From the NCBI RefSeq assembly GCF_016909185.1, contig NZ_JAFBFH010000001.1:62001-126000 (forward strand): a DNA stretch of 64,000 nt, in the 5' to 3' direction. This document shows positions 17,864-27,297 of the stretch, piece after piece (within the stretch, counting starts at the first letter, position 1; every line of letters starts with the position of its first letter). The notes under the pieces were generated by a model. It did no database searches. It was not told the origin of the DNA and worked only from the letters and a program-made list of their open reading frames with translations. The translations under genes and the position numbers were made by a program. Source of the stretch: Siminovitchia thermophila (GTDB lineage: Bacteria > Bacillota > Bacilli > Bacillales > Bacillaceae_C).

Positions 17864-19522
17864 ATGAAAAAAGTCGAGGATTTATTTTTAGTAGATGTTT
17901 TCCAAAACGTAAAAATTATAGCCGGACATGCGGGTGTAAAAAGAGTTGTTGAGTCGATCGAAATATCGGAAACACCCGATGTCATTCACTTTTTAGCGGA
18001 AAATGCCTTATTGCTGACAACCGGGTTCGCCTTTAAGGAAGACCCTTCTGCGTTATACAATCTTATTGCGGAGTTGAGTGAATACCCTTGTGCGGGAGTC
18101 GCGATCAAATTAAAAAGATTCATCGACGAAGTCCCCCAAAACGTGATCGACCTGGCTAACGCAAAAGACTTTCCCATTATGAAAATTCCAGAATCATTGA
18201 CACTTGGTACGGTTGCCCATCAATTATTAAGTTTTATATGGAATCATCAAATCGAAGAGCTGACGTATGCGATTCATGTCCACAAGAGATTTACCAATAT
18301 GATGATAAAGGGATATACACTGCAATCATTGATTGATAATATCGGCTTTTTAATCAAATGCCCTGTCCTTCTACTGGACCCTATTGGGGATATTGCCTCT
18401 TTTTCCAAGCATTTTCAAAAAGAGGATATGAAAAACATCATGAACAAAACGGAGGAAATCATTAAAAAAAAGAGAGAGCCATTTCAAGTTCAAAAGCGTT
18501 TTTCAATCCCCGATCCAAACAAAGAAGGTGACTACATTTCAGCCAGAATATTCCATGTCAAGACAATGCATCCGTACCCATACCTGCTCATCATATTTTA
18601 TATGGACAAACTTTCCCATCCCTCTTCACCGTTGGCCATTGAACAGGCATCGACAGTCATTTCTTTTACACTGCTTAAAAATGAAGCCATTCGAGAAAAC
18701 AGCCGTATGCTGGAAAATAATTTCTTTACTTCCCTTGTTGACGGGAACATCACGAATAGACAAGAGATCATTCATAGGGGAAAGCAGCACGGCTTGCTGG
18801 ACAATCAGAAATACGCTTGCATCGTTTGTAAAATGGATGAGGAAAAGCAGGATCCCTTTTCGCAAAATACAGAAATGATGAACAGACTGTATGATTATTT
18901 AAACAGATTTTTGGATAAATCCATTTTAAAAGCTGATGCCAAAAATTTAGTGTTTATGAAAGATGAATTCTTTGTCATTTTGATGCAATGCCCCAAAGAC
19001 TTGGATGATCCGCTGAAAAACAAAATCGAAGAATGGCTAAAAGAATTTCAACGTGAAGCATTCTCCAGTTTAAACATTTCACTTTCATTTGGGGTAGGCA
19101 ATTTTTTTAACGACATTGCCTATATACCGATTACATATAAAGAAGCGGTAAACGCCTGGGAAGATGGAGCAGAGCTGTTCCGGTTTTCATTTATCAACTT
19201 TTACGAAACAAAGCAATTGCAAGAAATGATTCGCTTGATTCCAGAAGAAAACTTGCTCAAATTTTATGAAAATACTTTACGCTCACTTTCTTATCCACAA
19301 AATAAAGATGAAGAAAGTTTATTGAATACATTAATGGTGTATTTGGACCATAATTGTGAAATAGCGATCACGGCGAGAAAATTGTACGTACACAGAAATA
19401 CTGTTAAGTATCGAATTGCCAAATGTGAGGAAATGTTGGGGTATCCGATCGAAGATTCACAAAACTCACTCAATTTACGCATGGCTTTGCTGATGCGGTC
19501 AATGTTTACGGAGGGAAAATAA
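17864..19522 (+). CDS. pucR: PucR-family transcriptional regulator
   Basis: Regulator of 552 aa with the PucR layout: an N-terminal PucR ligand domain (about 10-125; LLTTGFAFKED, PESLTLGTVAHQLLSF), a middle GGDEF-like/CdaR segment (about 300-420), and a C-terminal helix-turn-helix (about 480-545) with LMVYLDHNCEIAITARKLYVHRNTVKYRIAKCEE, shown here in shorter parts as ARKLYVHRNTVKYRI. It is divergent from pucG with a 177-base shared promoter region and precedes the pathway genes, so it most likely activates the ureide genes when allantoin or allantoic acid is present, as in B. subtilis. The ATG at 17864 has AAGGTGAGG upstream. Confidence 0.92.
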   Translation: MKKVEDLFLVDVFQNVKIIAGHAGVKRVVESIEISETPDVIHFLAENALLLTTGFAFKEDPSALYNLIAELSEYPCAGVAIKLKRFIDEVPQNVIDLANAKDFPIMKIPESLTLGTVAHQLLSFIWNHQIEELTYAIHVHKRFTNMMIKGYTLQSLIDNIGFLIKCPVLLLDPIGDIASFSKHFQKEDMKNIMNKTEEIIKKKREPFQVQKRFSIPDPNKEGDYISARIFHVKTMHPYPYLLIIFYMDKLSHPSSPLAIEQASTVISFTLLKNEAIRENSRMLENNFFTSLVDGNITNRQEIIHRGKQHGLLDNQKYACIVCKMDEEKQDPFSQNTEMMNRLYDYLNRFLDKSILKADAKNLVFMKDEFFVILMQCPKDLDDPLKNKIEEWLKEFQREAFSSLNISLSFGVGNFFNDIAYIPITYKEAVNAWEDGAELFRFSFINFYETKQLQEMIRLIPEENLLKFYENTLRSLSYPQNKDEESLLNTLMVYLDHNCEIAITARKLYVHRNTVKYRIAKCEEMLGYPIEDSQNSLNLRMALLMRSMFTEGK

Positions 19523-19601
19523 ACATATAAAGTGATCGGCGGTTACTACTTGTGAGGTACGGGGCACGCAGAGAGAGCGTTCCTTATCCTAGTAACAGAA
19601 A

Positions 19602-19793
19602 GTGAGATCCCTAAAAATCAAGCAACATGCAGAGGAATATCAAGGAGAGATAATACATCACTTAAATTTTACCTTTTTGTGTCTTGACAAAAGGAGGGCA
19701 TTATACTTTTTGGGAACCCTGAAATGTGAACAGTATTATTTATATACAACGTTTGAGGAACTCCAAAAAGCCGTGAGTTATCCACTTCTATAA
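19602..19793 (+). pseudogene. IS3-type transposase OrfB C-terminal remnant
   Basis: A short reading of about 60 aa with no proper start resembles the end of an IS3-family integrase: FLGTLKCEQYYLYTTFEELQ corresponds to the usual F-F-G-x-L-K-x-E ... TFEELQ..V stretch that precedes the catalytic-core end. It breaks off before the conserved YIxFYN. The flanks (19523-19601, 19794-19960) show no gene. Fragmentary, so the family call is tentative. Confidence 0.4.
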
Positions 19794-20030
19794 TCACAAA
19801 TGTCTATAAGAAAGACTAAATGGTCTCAACCCGTTTGAATACAGAGCGTAAGTCGTATAATCCTGTTCAACTGTCAACTTAACGAGGAGACAGTTCACAG
19901 TGATTTTCATTTTTGCAATTTGCGCATAATATACAGTAAAAACATATTTTTTTGACTTTAATTGCTTTCTAATGATCGTTTGTTTTATATTAAGGGGAGT
20001 ATTCAGAATGCAAAAAATGCGAATTGGGGG

Positions 20031-20324
20031 ATGGTTATAATCGGAGGTTTGCATGTTTTTTTAATCGCTGGTTTACTATCAATATTTATTTTCTATGTTG
20101 CTTCCTATTACTTAAAAAAGAAATATCCACACAGAATCTATTATTTATTGCCAGCCATTATCATAACAGTTTGCTTGGCTTTATTTGCAATCTTTTCAAT
20201 TTTTACAGCAATAGATGGTTGGGTGGTTATGGGGAATTTCTTTTTCGCATTCGCCATTGTCACTGGAGCTTTTATAGGGACATTCCTTCCGTTTTTATTT
20301 CTAAAGTCTAGTAAATTAAGGTAA
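20031..20324 (+). CDS. Small three-helix membrane protein
   Basis: Hydrophobic protein of 97 aa with three predicted membrane helices (about 1-25, 38-62, 66-90) separated by the basic loop YYLKKKYPHR. No family is recognised with certainty; it has the size and topology of the YesK-like group. The start is awkward: ATG 20031 directly abuts a GGGGG run. A better ribosome site (AAGGGGAG) precedes ATG 20008, but that frame stops after ten codons (MQKMRIGGWL). One more G in the run would join the two as MQKMRIGGMVIIGG. This may be another homopolymer error. Confidence 0.5.
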   Translation: MVIIGGLHVFLIAGLLSIFIFYVASYYLKKKYPHRIYYLLPAIIITVCLALFAIFSIFTAIDGWVVMGNFFFAFAIVTGAFIGTFLPFLFLKSSKLR

Positions 20325-20340
20325 TAATTAATTAGTTGTT

Positions 20341-20615
20341 ATCACTGGGTCGCATACTAGTATAGTTATCCTGTATTGGCTACAGGAAGGCTTTTTAAGA
20401 CAATCCAGCACGGCAGTCACCGAATGCTTTCCTTACAATCGTCCCGGCAGTCTTACGATGACGAGTGAGACAAAGCAGATAGGAAGTGGGTGAAGAGGAC
20501 GGGATTTGGCGCTTGAGCCACTACCTCACGATAACACCTTGTCTTCCGCTAACGGTTCCTACTGCCAAGCCTGTAGCGGACTTTAACCACCGAGTATTCA
20601 CCCATGCCCCGTGTA
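20341..20615 (-). other. Non-coding remnant after the FtsH terminator; possible group II intron fragment
   Basis: No gene. Read on the minus strand, the sequence starts directly after the T-tract of the ftsH-like gene's terminator and contains GGTTAAAGTCCGCTAC, then TTAGCGG and TATCGTGAGGTAG, which look like the base-paired 5' domain of a bacterial class C group II intron, a type that inserts behind terminators. No reverse transcriptase and no clear domain V follow, so at best a 5' fragment remains. A decayed IS element is the alternative. Confidence 0.25.
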
Positions 20616-20619
20616 CAAT

Positions 20620-20668
20620 AAAAAGGGGCGTCCAACATCGAAAAAATCGACTGATTGGACACCCCTTG
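20620..20668 (-). terminator. Intrinsic terminator of the FtsH-like gene
   Basis: On the minus strand GGGGTGTCCAATCAGTCGA and TCGATGTTGGACGCCCC pair with one or two mismatches and are followed by TTTTTATT, immediately after the stop codon. Confidence 0.9.
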
Positions 20669-20669
20669 T

Positions 20670-22406
20670 TTACACAAGAACCAGTTCTTCCGAACCCTCC
20701 ACGGTTTGGCCCCCTACGATTTGCTGGACTTCATGTCCGTCCAGCGTTTCTTTGTGAAGCAGGGCTTCCACCAGGTTTTCGTACTCGGCTTTATGTGATT
20801 TGATCAAAGCTTCAGTTCGTTCGATCGCATCATCAAACAGCTCTTGCATTTTGGCTTCTTTTTCTTTCTTGTCAAACGTCAAGGTAAATCCATCCTGCAG
20901 CATGCCCGTATCGACCATTTGTTCCAAAATATGCTTGGCTTGCTGGACATCACCGCTTACTCCGATACTGTGTTCACCAAGGTAAAGGCGCTCTGCAACA
21001 CCGCCGGCAAGAATCATACTCACTTGGTCAAGCAATTCGCTTGTCGTGGACAAGTGCAATTCCTTCTGAATTGGTGCCACATAGCCAAGCGCTTGGCCAC
21101 GCGGAATGATGGTTGCTTTTCTTACCGTATTTGGTTTTGTGAGAGCTTGGACAAGCGCATGCCCCGCCTCATGTATCGCCACTCGACGTTTTGTTTTCGG
21201 ATCTTTCAATGACCGGGATGTACTGCCAAGGATCGTTCTGTCGATCGCATAATCAAGGTCTTCCTTCCCGATTACGTCTCTTCCTTCCCGTACGGCTTTT
21301 CTGCTGGCTGATTCAAACAATGAACTAATTTCAGCACCGGAAAAACCCGAAGTACTTTCAGCCAGCATGTTTAAAGACGCAGCAACTTCCGGTGATAAAC
21401 TTTTGCCTTTTACATGGATGTCAATGATTTCTTTTCTTCCTTGCGTATCGGGAAGCGGAACGTGGAATGAAAAATCAATCCGTCCCGGACGCAAGAAAGC
21501 ATCATCCAACATGTCTTTCCGGTTTGTCGCCGCTATAAATAAAATTCGGTCGTTGGAATGGCCGCCATCAAGCTGAACGAGCAGTTCCGTCAGCGTTTTT
21601 TCGGTTTCTTCCCCGCCGTGGGCTTTCCGTTTCCCGGCAAGCGCATCTACCTCATCAATAAAGATTACGGCCGGCGCCTGCTTGCGGGCATTTTCAAACA
21701 GTGAACGCACCCGGGAAGCACCAACACCCACAAATAGTTCTGTAAAGGCGGAACCCGATGAAGAGAAGAAAGAAGCGCCAATCTCATGGGCAATGGCCTG
21801 TGCCAACAGTGTTTTTCCCGTACCGGGAGGCCCATATAATAAAATTCCTTTCGGAGCCTTGATTCCAAGCTTGTCTGAACGATCAGGATCTTTGATAATT
21901 TCCAGCGTCTGAAGAATCTCTTCTTTCATCTCTTTTGGCAATCCACCCACATCATCTAATGTAATAGATGGAAGAGGCGTTTCTTTAGCCGTGCTATTCT
22001 TCATGGCGGAAACGCCAATTTTTCCTTTTTTATGCAAAACGAACGCGGCACCAACCATGAGGACAATCAGGCCCCCAATGAGCCAATTCCCTGCTTGGTT
22101 GCCGTCCGTATATTTATAGCTTATATGGTAGTTTTGAACAAGCTTTTCTACCATCGGACTATCCGGTCTGACATGGGAGATGAACTTTCCTTCCGGTGTC
22201 TTCAGGTACAAAGTTCCATCAGAAGTTTCTTTAAGTGAAACCTGCTTGCCACTTTGGGCTGCTTGTATCGTTTTTTCCATTTGCGAAAATGGAATGACGG
22301 TTCCTCTATCGAAAGATTGAACCGCCCACACAATGCATGCCGCAATGACAATCACACCAATGGCTAGAGGAACAATCTTCGCTGTGATCTTGGAATTCGA
22401 TTTCAC
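20670..22406 (-). CDS. FtsH-like AAA zinc metalloprotease (paralogue)
   Basis: Membrane-anchored ATP-dependent protease of 578 aa. Two membrane helices (about 8-29 and 107-124) flank a short extracytoplasmic domain. The AAA module has Walker A GPPGTGKT (192-199), Walker B VIFIDEVDA (247-255) and the second region of homology AATNRKDMLDDAFLRPGR. The zinc site is HEAGH (412-416), with a downstream Asp in GVSGDVQQA as third ligand. It is about 60-80 residues shorter than housekeeping FtsH and has an atypical N-terminus and linker, so it is probably a second copy with a narrower role. It is monocistronic with its own terminator. The essential FtsH of Bacillus normally sits near hprT and tilS, which are not here. 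Confidence 0.9.
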   Translation of the reverse strand: MKSNSKITAKIVPLAIGVIVIAACIVWAVQSFDRGTVIPFSQMEKTIQAAQSGKQVSLKETSDGTLYLKTPEGKFISHVRPDSPMVEKLVQNYHISYKYTDGNQAGNWLIGGLIVLMVGAAFVLHKKGKIGVSAMKNSTAKETPLPSITLDDVGGLPKEMKEEILQTLEIIKDPDRSDKLGIKAPKGILLYGPPGTGKTLLAQAIAHEIGASFFSSSGSAFTELFVGVGASRVRSLFENARKQAPAVIFIDEVDALAGKRKAHGGEETEKTLTELLVQLDGGHSNDRILFIAATNRKDMLDDAFLRPGRIDFSFHVPLPDTQGRKEIIDIHVKGKSLSPEVAASLNMLAESTSGFSGAEISSLFESASRKAVREGRDVIGKEDLDYAIDRTILGSTSRSLKDPKTKRRVAIHEAGHALVQALTKPNTVRKATIIPRGQALGYVAPIQKELHLSTTSELLDQVSMILAGGVAERLYLGEHSIGVSGDVQQAKHILEQMVDTGMLQDGFTLTFDKKEKEAKMQELFDDAIERTEALIKSHKAEYENLVEALLHKETLDGHEVQQIVGGQTVEGSEELVLV

Positions 22407-22491
22407 TCTTCCATCTCCTTATAAATGTAAAAATCTATGTTCTAGTATAACATCTATAAAGAGATTAGGCTATAAGTCATATTATGGCATG

Positions 22492-22899
22492 TCAGTGGAT
22501 TTCTTTATGAATAATAGAGCGCCATTCCAAGTCACCGCGTTCTAATCCGCGAATCAGCACCTCGGCTGTTCCCATGTTTGTGGCCAGCGGTACACCGTAA
22601 ACATCACTCAGCCTCATCAATGCAGAAACATCCGGTTCATGAGGCTGGGCTGTCAGTGGATCCCTCAGAAAAATAATCAAATCAATTTTGTTCTCCGCGA
22701 CAAGAGCCCCAATTTGCTGATCCCCTCCAAGCGGGCCGGATTGAAAGCGTTGAATATCGAGACCCGTAGCCTCCATGATTCTCGTTCCTGTCGTTCCTGT
22801 TGCAAACAACTGATGCTTTTTCAAAATATATTTATAAGCCATGGAAAATTCGACTATATCGTCCTTTTTCTTGTCATGCGCAATCAGAGCAATCCGCAT
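22492..22899 (-). CDS. mgsA: Methylglyoxal synthase
   Basis: Converts dihydroxyacetone phosphate to methylglyoxal and phosphate, a bypass that relieves sugar-phosphate stress. The 135-aa protein has the conserved [10 protein letters not shown] start with His8, the phosphate-binding TGTTGTRI, and the [12 protein letters not shown] block containing the catalytic Asp60, then [15 protein letters not shown]. In B. subtilis mgsA lies with dapB; here it stands alone between the FtsH-like protease and the TPR/GTPase gene, all on the same strand. The ATG follows GGGGGACGATT. Confidence 0.96.
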   Translation of the reverse strand: MRIALIAHDKKKDDIVEFSMAYKYILKKHQLFATGTTGTRIMEATGLDIQRFQSGPLGGDQQIGALVAENKIDLIIFLRDPLTAQPHEPDVSALMRLSDVYGVPLATNMGTAEVLIRGLERGDLEWRSIIHKEIH

Positions 22900-22933
22900 A
22901 ATCGTCCCCCTTTTTCGTCATGCGTCACATATG

Positions 22934-25684
22934 TTAGCCGTTCACGCTGTTATTTGTCCGAGAACCTGTTTTACTTTTTCCTTTCATCCATTCAAGTTGG
23001 CGGAGTCTGACGTCAAACAACTTCAACGGGTTGTGGAATTTTTCCGGATTTGATTTCATGTCATCCAGCTTTGCTTTATTTTTGTCCACTGTCTCTTGGA
23101 GTTCATCCGCAGATTTCCGCAACACATGATACGGATTGCGGAAGAACAGTGATATATCCCTGGGAATTGCTTTTTCAAACAGTTCAAATTGCCGAAAAAA
23201 CTTTTCAGCGATTGATTCTGCCGTATCATCATAATTTTCGTTTTCTATATATTGACGGTAACGTTTATACATGATGGATTGATTGGCCGGTATCACTCCA
23301 AACAGCTTCCCGGCACTTTTTAATAGAACTTGCGCAGGCGTTCTTTTTAGTAATATGTTTTCTTTATCTATCTGAATGGTGCCTGTCATACGATCGGCGT
23401 CTCTTCGCCAGTCCCCAAGAATTTGAAAATCGCAAGCAAGTTCGAGTCGCTCTTCTCCGAACATAAGATTGAACCCTTCATTCCACTCGATTAATTGCTC
23501 TTGGGCCTTGTTCAGTTCCCCTTCGGAAAAACTGATCCAATCCTGAAGCGAGCTGATATATGTTGGATGGACCGTATACTGCAAATAATCGGAAATCCGC
23601 TTGTTCATTTCATCATTCAATTTTTTGTGGATCGTCCCAAAGTCGCTGTCCTCCTGAAGAATATCGGCAGATTCCTTAAGCAATTTCGGTACGGTTTTTA
23701 ACAGATCAGATTTGATTTCATCCTTAAATGATCGGTAAGCATCGCTTAATACTTTTGTTTTTTCCTCTTCCAGATCATACAATTGATGGATGGCGCCCTG
23801 GATCTTAGTCAGCACCTCTTCATCAAACTCAATCGCTTCGGTAAGTTCCCTTTGGATTTTTTCGCGTTGTTTCAGCAGGCCCCCGATCATTTTTTTGATT
23901 AAAAAGATCAGGTGTCCTGTTAACAGCAGCCAATTTTTCTTTTCGTCGACCTCATTTAATATGCTTTCCAATTGGCTGTCACTGATTGGATCGGAACCGG
24001 AAATGGCGAAGAAGTTTGCGTCAGGAAAAAATTGAGAAACATGTTGCTTCACGCTGTCAAGCTTTTCGTTCGTGATGGGTCCATTCGTCTGTAAAATAAA
24101 ATGGACCGGATATTCCGGGATATGCTCTTTAATTTCATTTAACAGTTCTTGCTCATCAATAGTGAGTGAAGCATCTTCATTTAATATGAAAAACATACAC
24201 GCGCTCATCCGGATACTTTCAATGACACTTTCCTTCCTTTTGGGAAAATGCAGCACCGGAAAATCAATGACAGATAACCTATGATCTGCCAAAAAGCGGT
24301 TTGGCCATATATATTCGATCAAGGCGTCGGGCTTGCGTTCGCCTTCCACCAATTCGTGGCTAGTAGTTACCGTTGCGATGTTTTCGTTCGTAATGAGACG
24401 AAATGCAGTCGTCTCTCCGTGCCCATAAAGTACTGGAACAGACGTGTCAAAAAAATCTGCTTCCGTACTGCCTAGCAGCATATTAACGAAGGAAGACTTG
24501 CTGCCTGCAGACGTACCGGCTATCAAGACCGTTTTATGATCCAACATGGACAGTTTTTGAAACATCCATTTTACTTTTGGATTCATGGCAGCATTCATAG
24601 CGGATGCCCATTGTTCAATCGACTTGAATAAATTTTGGCTGTCCATAAACAGGTTTGAGCGATCTGCAACTCCAGAAAGCCGTCCAAGAATATCTTGGGC
24701 TTCCTGTATTGAAGATTCCCCCACGCTGGCAGGGAATACGTCGTTCCAGGCAAGCACCCCGGCGGCGGCTGCAGGAGCCGTTGCGGAGTCAGCTACTTGA
24801 AGCCATGATGATAATAAAGATGGTACGACTTCTTTGAGCCGCTCTAAAGGAAAATCTTCTAAAAGCAGCTTCCTAAAGGAATCGGAGAATTTGGCAGGCA
24901 GTTTATTCCACCGATATGATGCTGTTATCTCCGATTTGGCGATCACCGCACTTAATTCTTTCAACCAGGACAAGTAATGATCCCGTTTCTGAAAATTGTC
25001 CCATAAAACAACCGTCATTTGTTCAAAAAGCGAAAAGTCTATTGCCTGCAATGCGGTTAGCGCCGGCACAAAAAAGCGCGGCTCCTGGGCACTGGCATGC
25101 CCGTTTTCTATATAATCGAGCAGCTTTCTGAACCACTGCCGGGATTTTGTCCTAACCGCCTCACTTATCGTCAGATCCAATGCGCTTTCCCAGTCCTGCT
25201 GCTCTTCAAAAAATGCGCAAGCAAGTTCCGTTACATTTTCATAGTCAGGATTTAATACAACGGCATTTTTGATCATTTGGTCTGCTTCTCCGGCTTTGCC
25301 CTGCTGCAAGTATAAAGAGAAAAGCTGTAATGAAATTTCCGTGTTTAAGATCAGAGAATCGGACGAAATAGATTTATAAATTTCCTCCGCAGTACTTAGC
25401 AAGTCCAACTCCATATAAGCATCCGCTATATTTTTTTTCGCCCACGGCTCCAGTTCATTATGTATATTCTCCCATTTGAAGATGGCCGCTTCATAGTCAT
25501 TATTTAAAAAGTACACTTCTCCTTGGGCAAAACGAATGTAGGAGAGGTCCGCCATTTCTTTCTTTTGCTCGGATACATATAGTTCGCCCAGCACCCGAAT
25601 CGGATGTTCAGACTCATCCCCCTTCAGAAAATGTTGTTCATGGTAAAGCTTTTTTACCAAATATTGTTCCTTTTCCACTTTCAT
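22934..25684 (-). CDS. TPR protein with degenerate dynamin-like GTPase domain
   Basis: Large protein of 916 aa. The first 230 residues are TPR-like helical repeats (ELYVSEQKKEMADLSYIRFA, then GEVYFLNNDYEAAIFKWENI, AYMELDLLSTAEEIYKSI). A GTPase-like domain follows: IAGTSAGSKSSFVNMLLG (about 388-405) occupies the P-loop position, but has Ser where GxxxxGK[ST] needs Gly; SVIDFPVLHFP stands where the DxxG switch is expected. The C-terminal third is helical and rich in charged coiled-coil segments (about 640-760), as in dynamin-like proteins. The start at 25684 is chosen because of GGGCGGGTG just before it; a GTG two codons later is also possible. Likely a membrane- or stress-linked scaffold; GTP hydrolysis is doubtful. 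Confidence 0.7.
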   Translation of the reverse strand: MKVEKEQYLVKKLYHEQHFLKGDESEHPIRVLGELYVSEQKKEMADLSYIRFAQGEVYFLNNDYEAAIFKWENIHNELEPWAKKNIADAYMELDLLSTAEEIYKSISSDSLILNTEISLQLFSLYLQQGKAGEADQMIKNAVVLNPDYENVTELACAFFEEQQDWESALDLTISEAVRTKSRQWFRKLLDYIENGHASAQEPRFFVPALTALQAIDFSLFEQMTVVLWDNFQKRDHYLSWLKELSAVIAKSEITASYRWNKLPAKFSDSFRKLLLEDFPLERLKEVVPSLLSSWLQVADSATAPAAAAGVLAWNDVFPASVGESSIQEAQDILGRLSGVADRSNLFMDSQNLFKSIEQWASAMNAAMNPKVKWMFQKLSMLDHKTVLIAGTSAGSKSSFVNMLLGSTEADFFDTSVPVLYGHGETTAFRLITNENIATVTTSHELVEGERKPDALIEYIWPNRFLADHRLSVIDFPVLHFPKRKESVIESIRMSACMFFILNEDASLTIDEQELLNEIKEHIPEYPVHFILQTNGPITNEKLDSVKQHVSQFFPDANFFAISGSDPISDSQLESILNEVDEKKNWLLLTGHLIFLIKKMIGGLLKQREKIQRELTEAIEFDEEVLTKIQGAIHQLYDLEEEKTKVLSDAYRSFKDEIKSDLLKTVPKLLKESADILQEDSDFGTIHKKLNDEMNKRISDYLQYTVHPTYISSLQDWISFSEGELNKAQEQLIEWNEGFNLMFGEERLELACDFQILGDWRRDADRMTGTIQIDKENILLKRTPAQVLLKSAGKLFGVIPANQSIMYKRYRQYIENENYDDTAESIAEKFFRQFELFEKAIPRDISLFFRNPYHVLRKSADELQETVDKNKAKLDDMKSNPEKFHNPLKLFDVRLRQLEWMKGKSKTGSRTNNSVNG

Positions 25685-25861
25685 CACCCGCCCAATTAGA
25701 ATATAGCATATATTAATAATACTATATTTCATTTCTTGGTTTCTTGCATCGTTCAGCTAATGTAATATAAATGAAATAATGGGAGCGGTTACAAAGTTTT
25801 TTTATCATTTAAGTCTTTTTATTGCGAATGCGTTGTGTTAAAATGATCACAAACATAGGAA

Positions 25862-26106
25862 ATAAATGATGAAAGTTATGATGAAGAAGGCATGGAGTAA
25901 AACCTTAAGAGAGTCGGTGGCTGGTGAAAACCGATGCTTTTGCTTCAATATTGCCCAGCACTTCTGAACTGGCTTTGCAGCCCGGCGCTTCGCCGTTATT
26001 CACTCGAGACCGCTCTTTGGAAAAAGTGGCGGTGAACGAGGGTGGCACCACGGAGATTACGTCCCTCATAACAAGGCAACCATGCCTGTTATGAGGGCTT
26101 TTCATT
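25862..26106 (+). ncRNA. T-box leader, serine type
   Basis: tRNA-sensing leader that lets transcription proceed when serine tRNA is uncharged. Seen: stem I with GGAGTAAAACC and AGAGAGTCGG, the T-box core AGGGTGGCACCACG (26039-26052), and a terminator CCCTCATAACAGGC-type hairpin (26064-26097) with TTTTCATTT, which competes with the antiterminator. Serine codons stand where a specifier is expected: TCT at 25963-25965 (CTTCTGAACT) or AGC at 25957-25959. A -10 like TAAAAT is at 25839-25844. The genes behind it make serine, which agrees. Confidence 0.93.
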
Positions 26107-26139
26107 TAATTTTAACTTTTTGAAAGGGATGAACAACAA

Positions 26140-27297
26140 GTGTTTCTAGACAAAGAATATTTATTTACACCGGGGCCGACTCCCATACCGGATCGGGTAA
26201 AAATTGCCATGAACCAACCGATGATCGGGCATCGGGGCGCTGCTTTTCCCGTGTTGCTGGAAGATGTAGCCACAAGGCTCCAACCAGTCTTTGGGGCGGA
26301 CAACCCTGTTCTCATCATTTCAGGCAGTGGAACAGGCGCCCTTGAAACAGCAGCTGTAAATGTAATAGATCCTGGAGATGACGTAGTTGTTATTGTCGGT
26401 GGTGCTTTTGGCGACCGTTTTGCAAAAATTTGTGAAGCTCACGGTGCCAACGTCCATAAGCTTGAAGTTGAATGGGGTACTGCTTGCCAGCCCGAACAGC
26501 TTGAAGATTTTATAAAATCTCTTGATGCGAACGTAAAAGCCGTTTTTGCCACTTATTGTGAGACATCAACAAGCATTATCCATCCGATCAAACAACTCGG
26601 AGAAGTGACCAAGCGCCTGACAGACGGGCTGTTTATAGTTGATGGCGTCAGCTGCATTGGCGGTGTTCCTGCGGACATGGCAGGATGGAATATTGACATT
26701 TTAGTATCCGGATCACAAAAAGCGCTCATGCTTCCTCCGGGCCTTGCATTCGTGGCTGTCAGCGACCATGCGAAAGAGGCGATCCAAAAAACAAAAAATA
26801 CCCGGTTTTACTTTGACTTAAACCGCTATTTTGACAATTATGACCAAAAAAAATCAACTCCGTTCACTCCTGCCATCTCTTTAATATATGGGGCGCAGGA
26901 AGTATGCAACATGATTGATGAAGAGGGTTGGGAAAATGTCATTAAACGCCATGAATTGTTAAAAACAATGACGCGCGAGGGAGTGAAAGCTCTTGGCATC
27001 CCGCTTTTGACAAATGATAAAGAGGCTTCTCCGACAGTTACAGCTGTCATGCCTAAGGACGATCAAGCGAATGCTATCAGAAAAATCATGAAAGACAAAT
27101 ATCATATTTCCCTTGCCGGCGGACAACAAAAGCTATCTGGAAAAATATTCCGGATCGGCCATATGGGCTATTGCAATCCGTATGATGTCCTCACCGTTTT
27201 GGCGGCATTGGAAATGACCATTAAAGAAATGGAAAACAAAGACGTACTTGGTCTAGCGACCAAAAGAGCACAGGAGGTTTGGGCAGAACATGTATAA
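26140..27297 (+). CDS. Class V aminotransferase of the serine operon
   Basis: PLP enzyme of 385 aa, alanine-glyoxylate aminotransferase family. It begins at a GTG with AAAGGG upstream and shows the start FTPGPTPIPDRV, the phosphate motif SGSGTGALETA (61-71), cofactor Asp168 in FIVDGVSCIGG and the PLP Lys194 in SGSQKALMLPPG. It lies behind a serine T-box and overlaps serA by eight bases, so it very probably supplies the transamination of 3-phosphohydroxypyruvate to phosphoserine, in place of the classical SerC, or otherwise makes serine or glycine from glyoxylate. The choice cannot be made from sequence. The coupling to serA is direct evidence for a role in serine metabolism. Confidence 0.88.
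   Translation: MFLDKEYLFTPGPTPIPDRVKIAMNQPMIGHRGAAFPVLLEDVATRLQPVFGADNPVLIISGSGTGALETAAVNVIDPGDDVVVIVGGAFGDRFAKICEAHGANVHKLEVEWGTACQPEQLEDFIKSLDANVKAVFATYCETSTSIIHPIKQLGEVTKRLTDGLFIVDGVSCIGGVPADMAGWNIDILVSGSQKALMLPPGLAFVAVSDHAKEAIQKTKNTRFYFDLNRYFDNYDQKKSTPFTPAISLIYGAQEVCNMIDEEGWENVIKRHELLKTMTREGVKALGIPLLTNDKEASPTVTAVMPKDDQANAIRKIMKDKYHISLAGGQQKLSGKIFRIGHMGYCNPYDVLTVLAALEMTIKEMENKDVLGLATKRAQEVWAEHV

Noticed and set aside
20008-20040. Ten-codon peptide MQKMRIGGWL with a good ribosome site
   Set aside because: More likely the true N-terminus of the small membrane protein separated by a lost G than an independent peptide.
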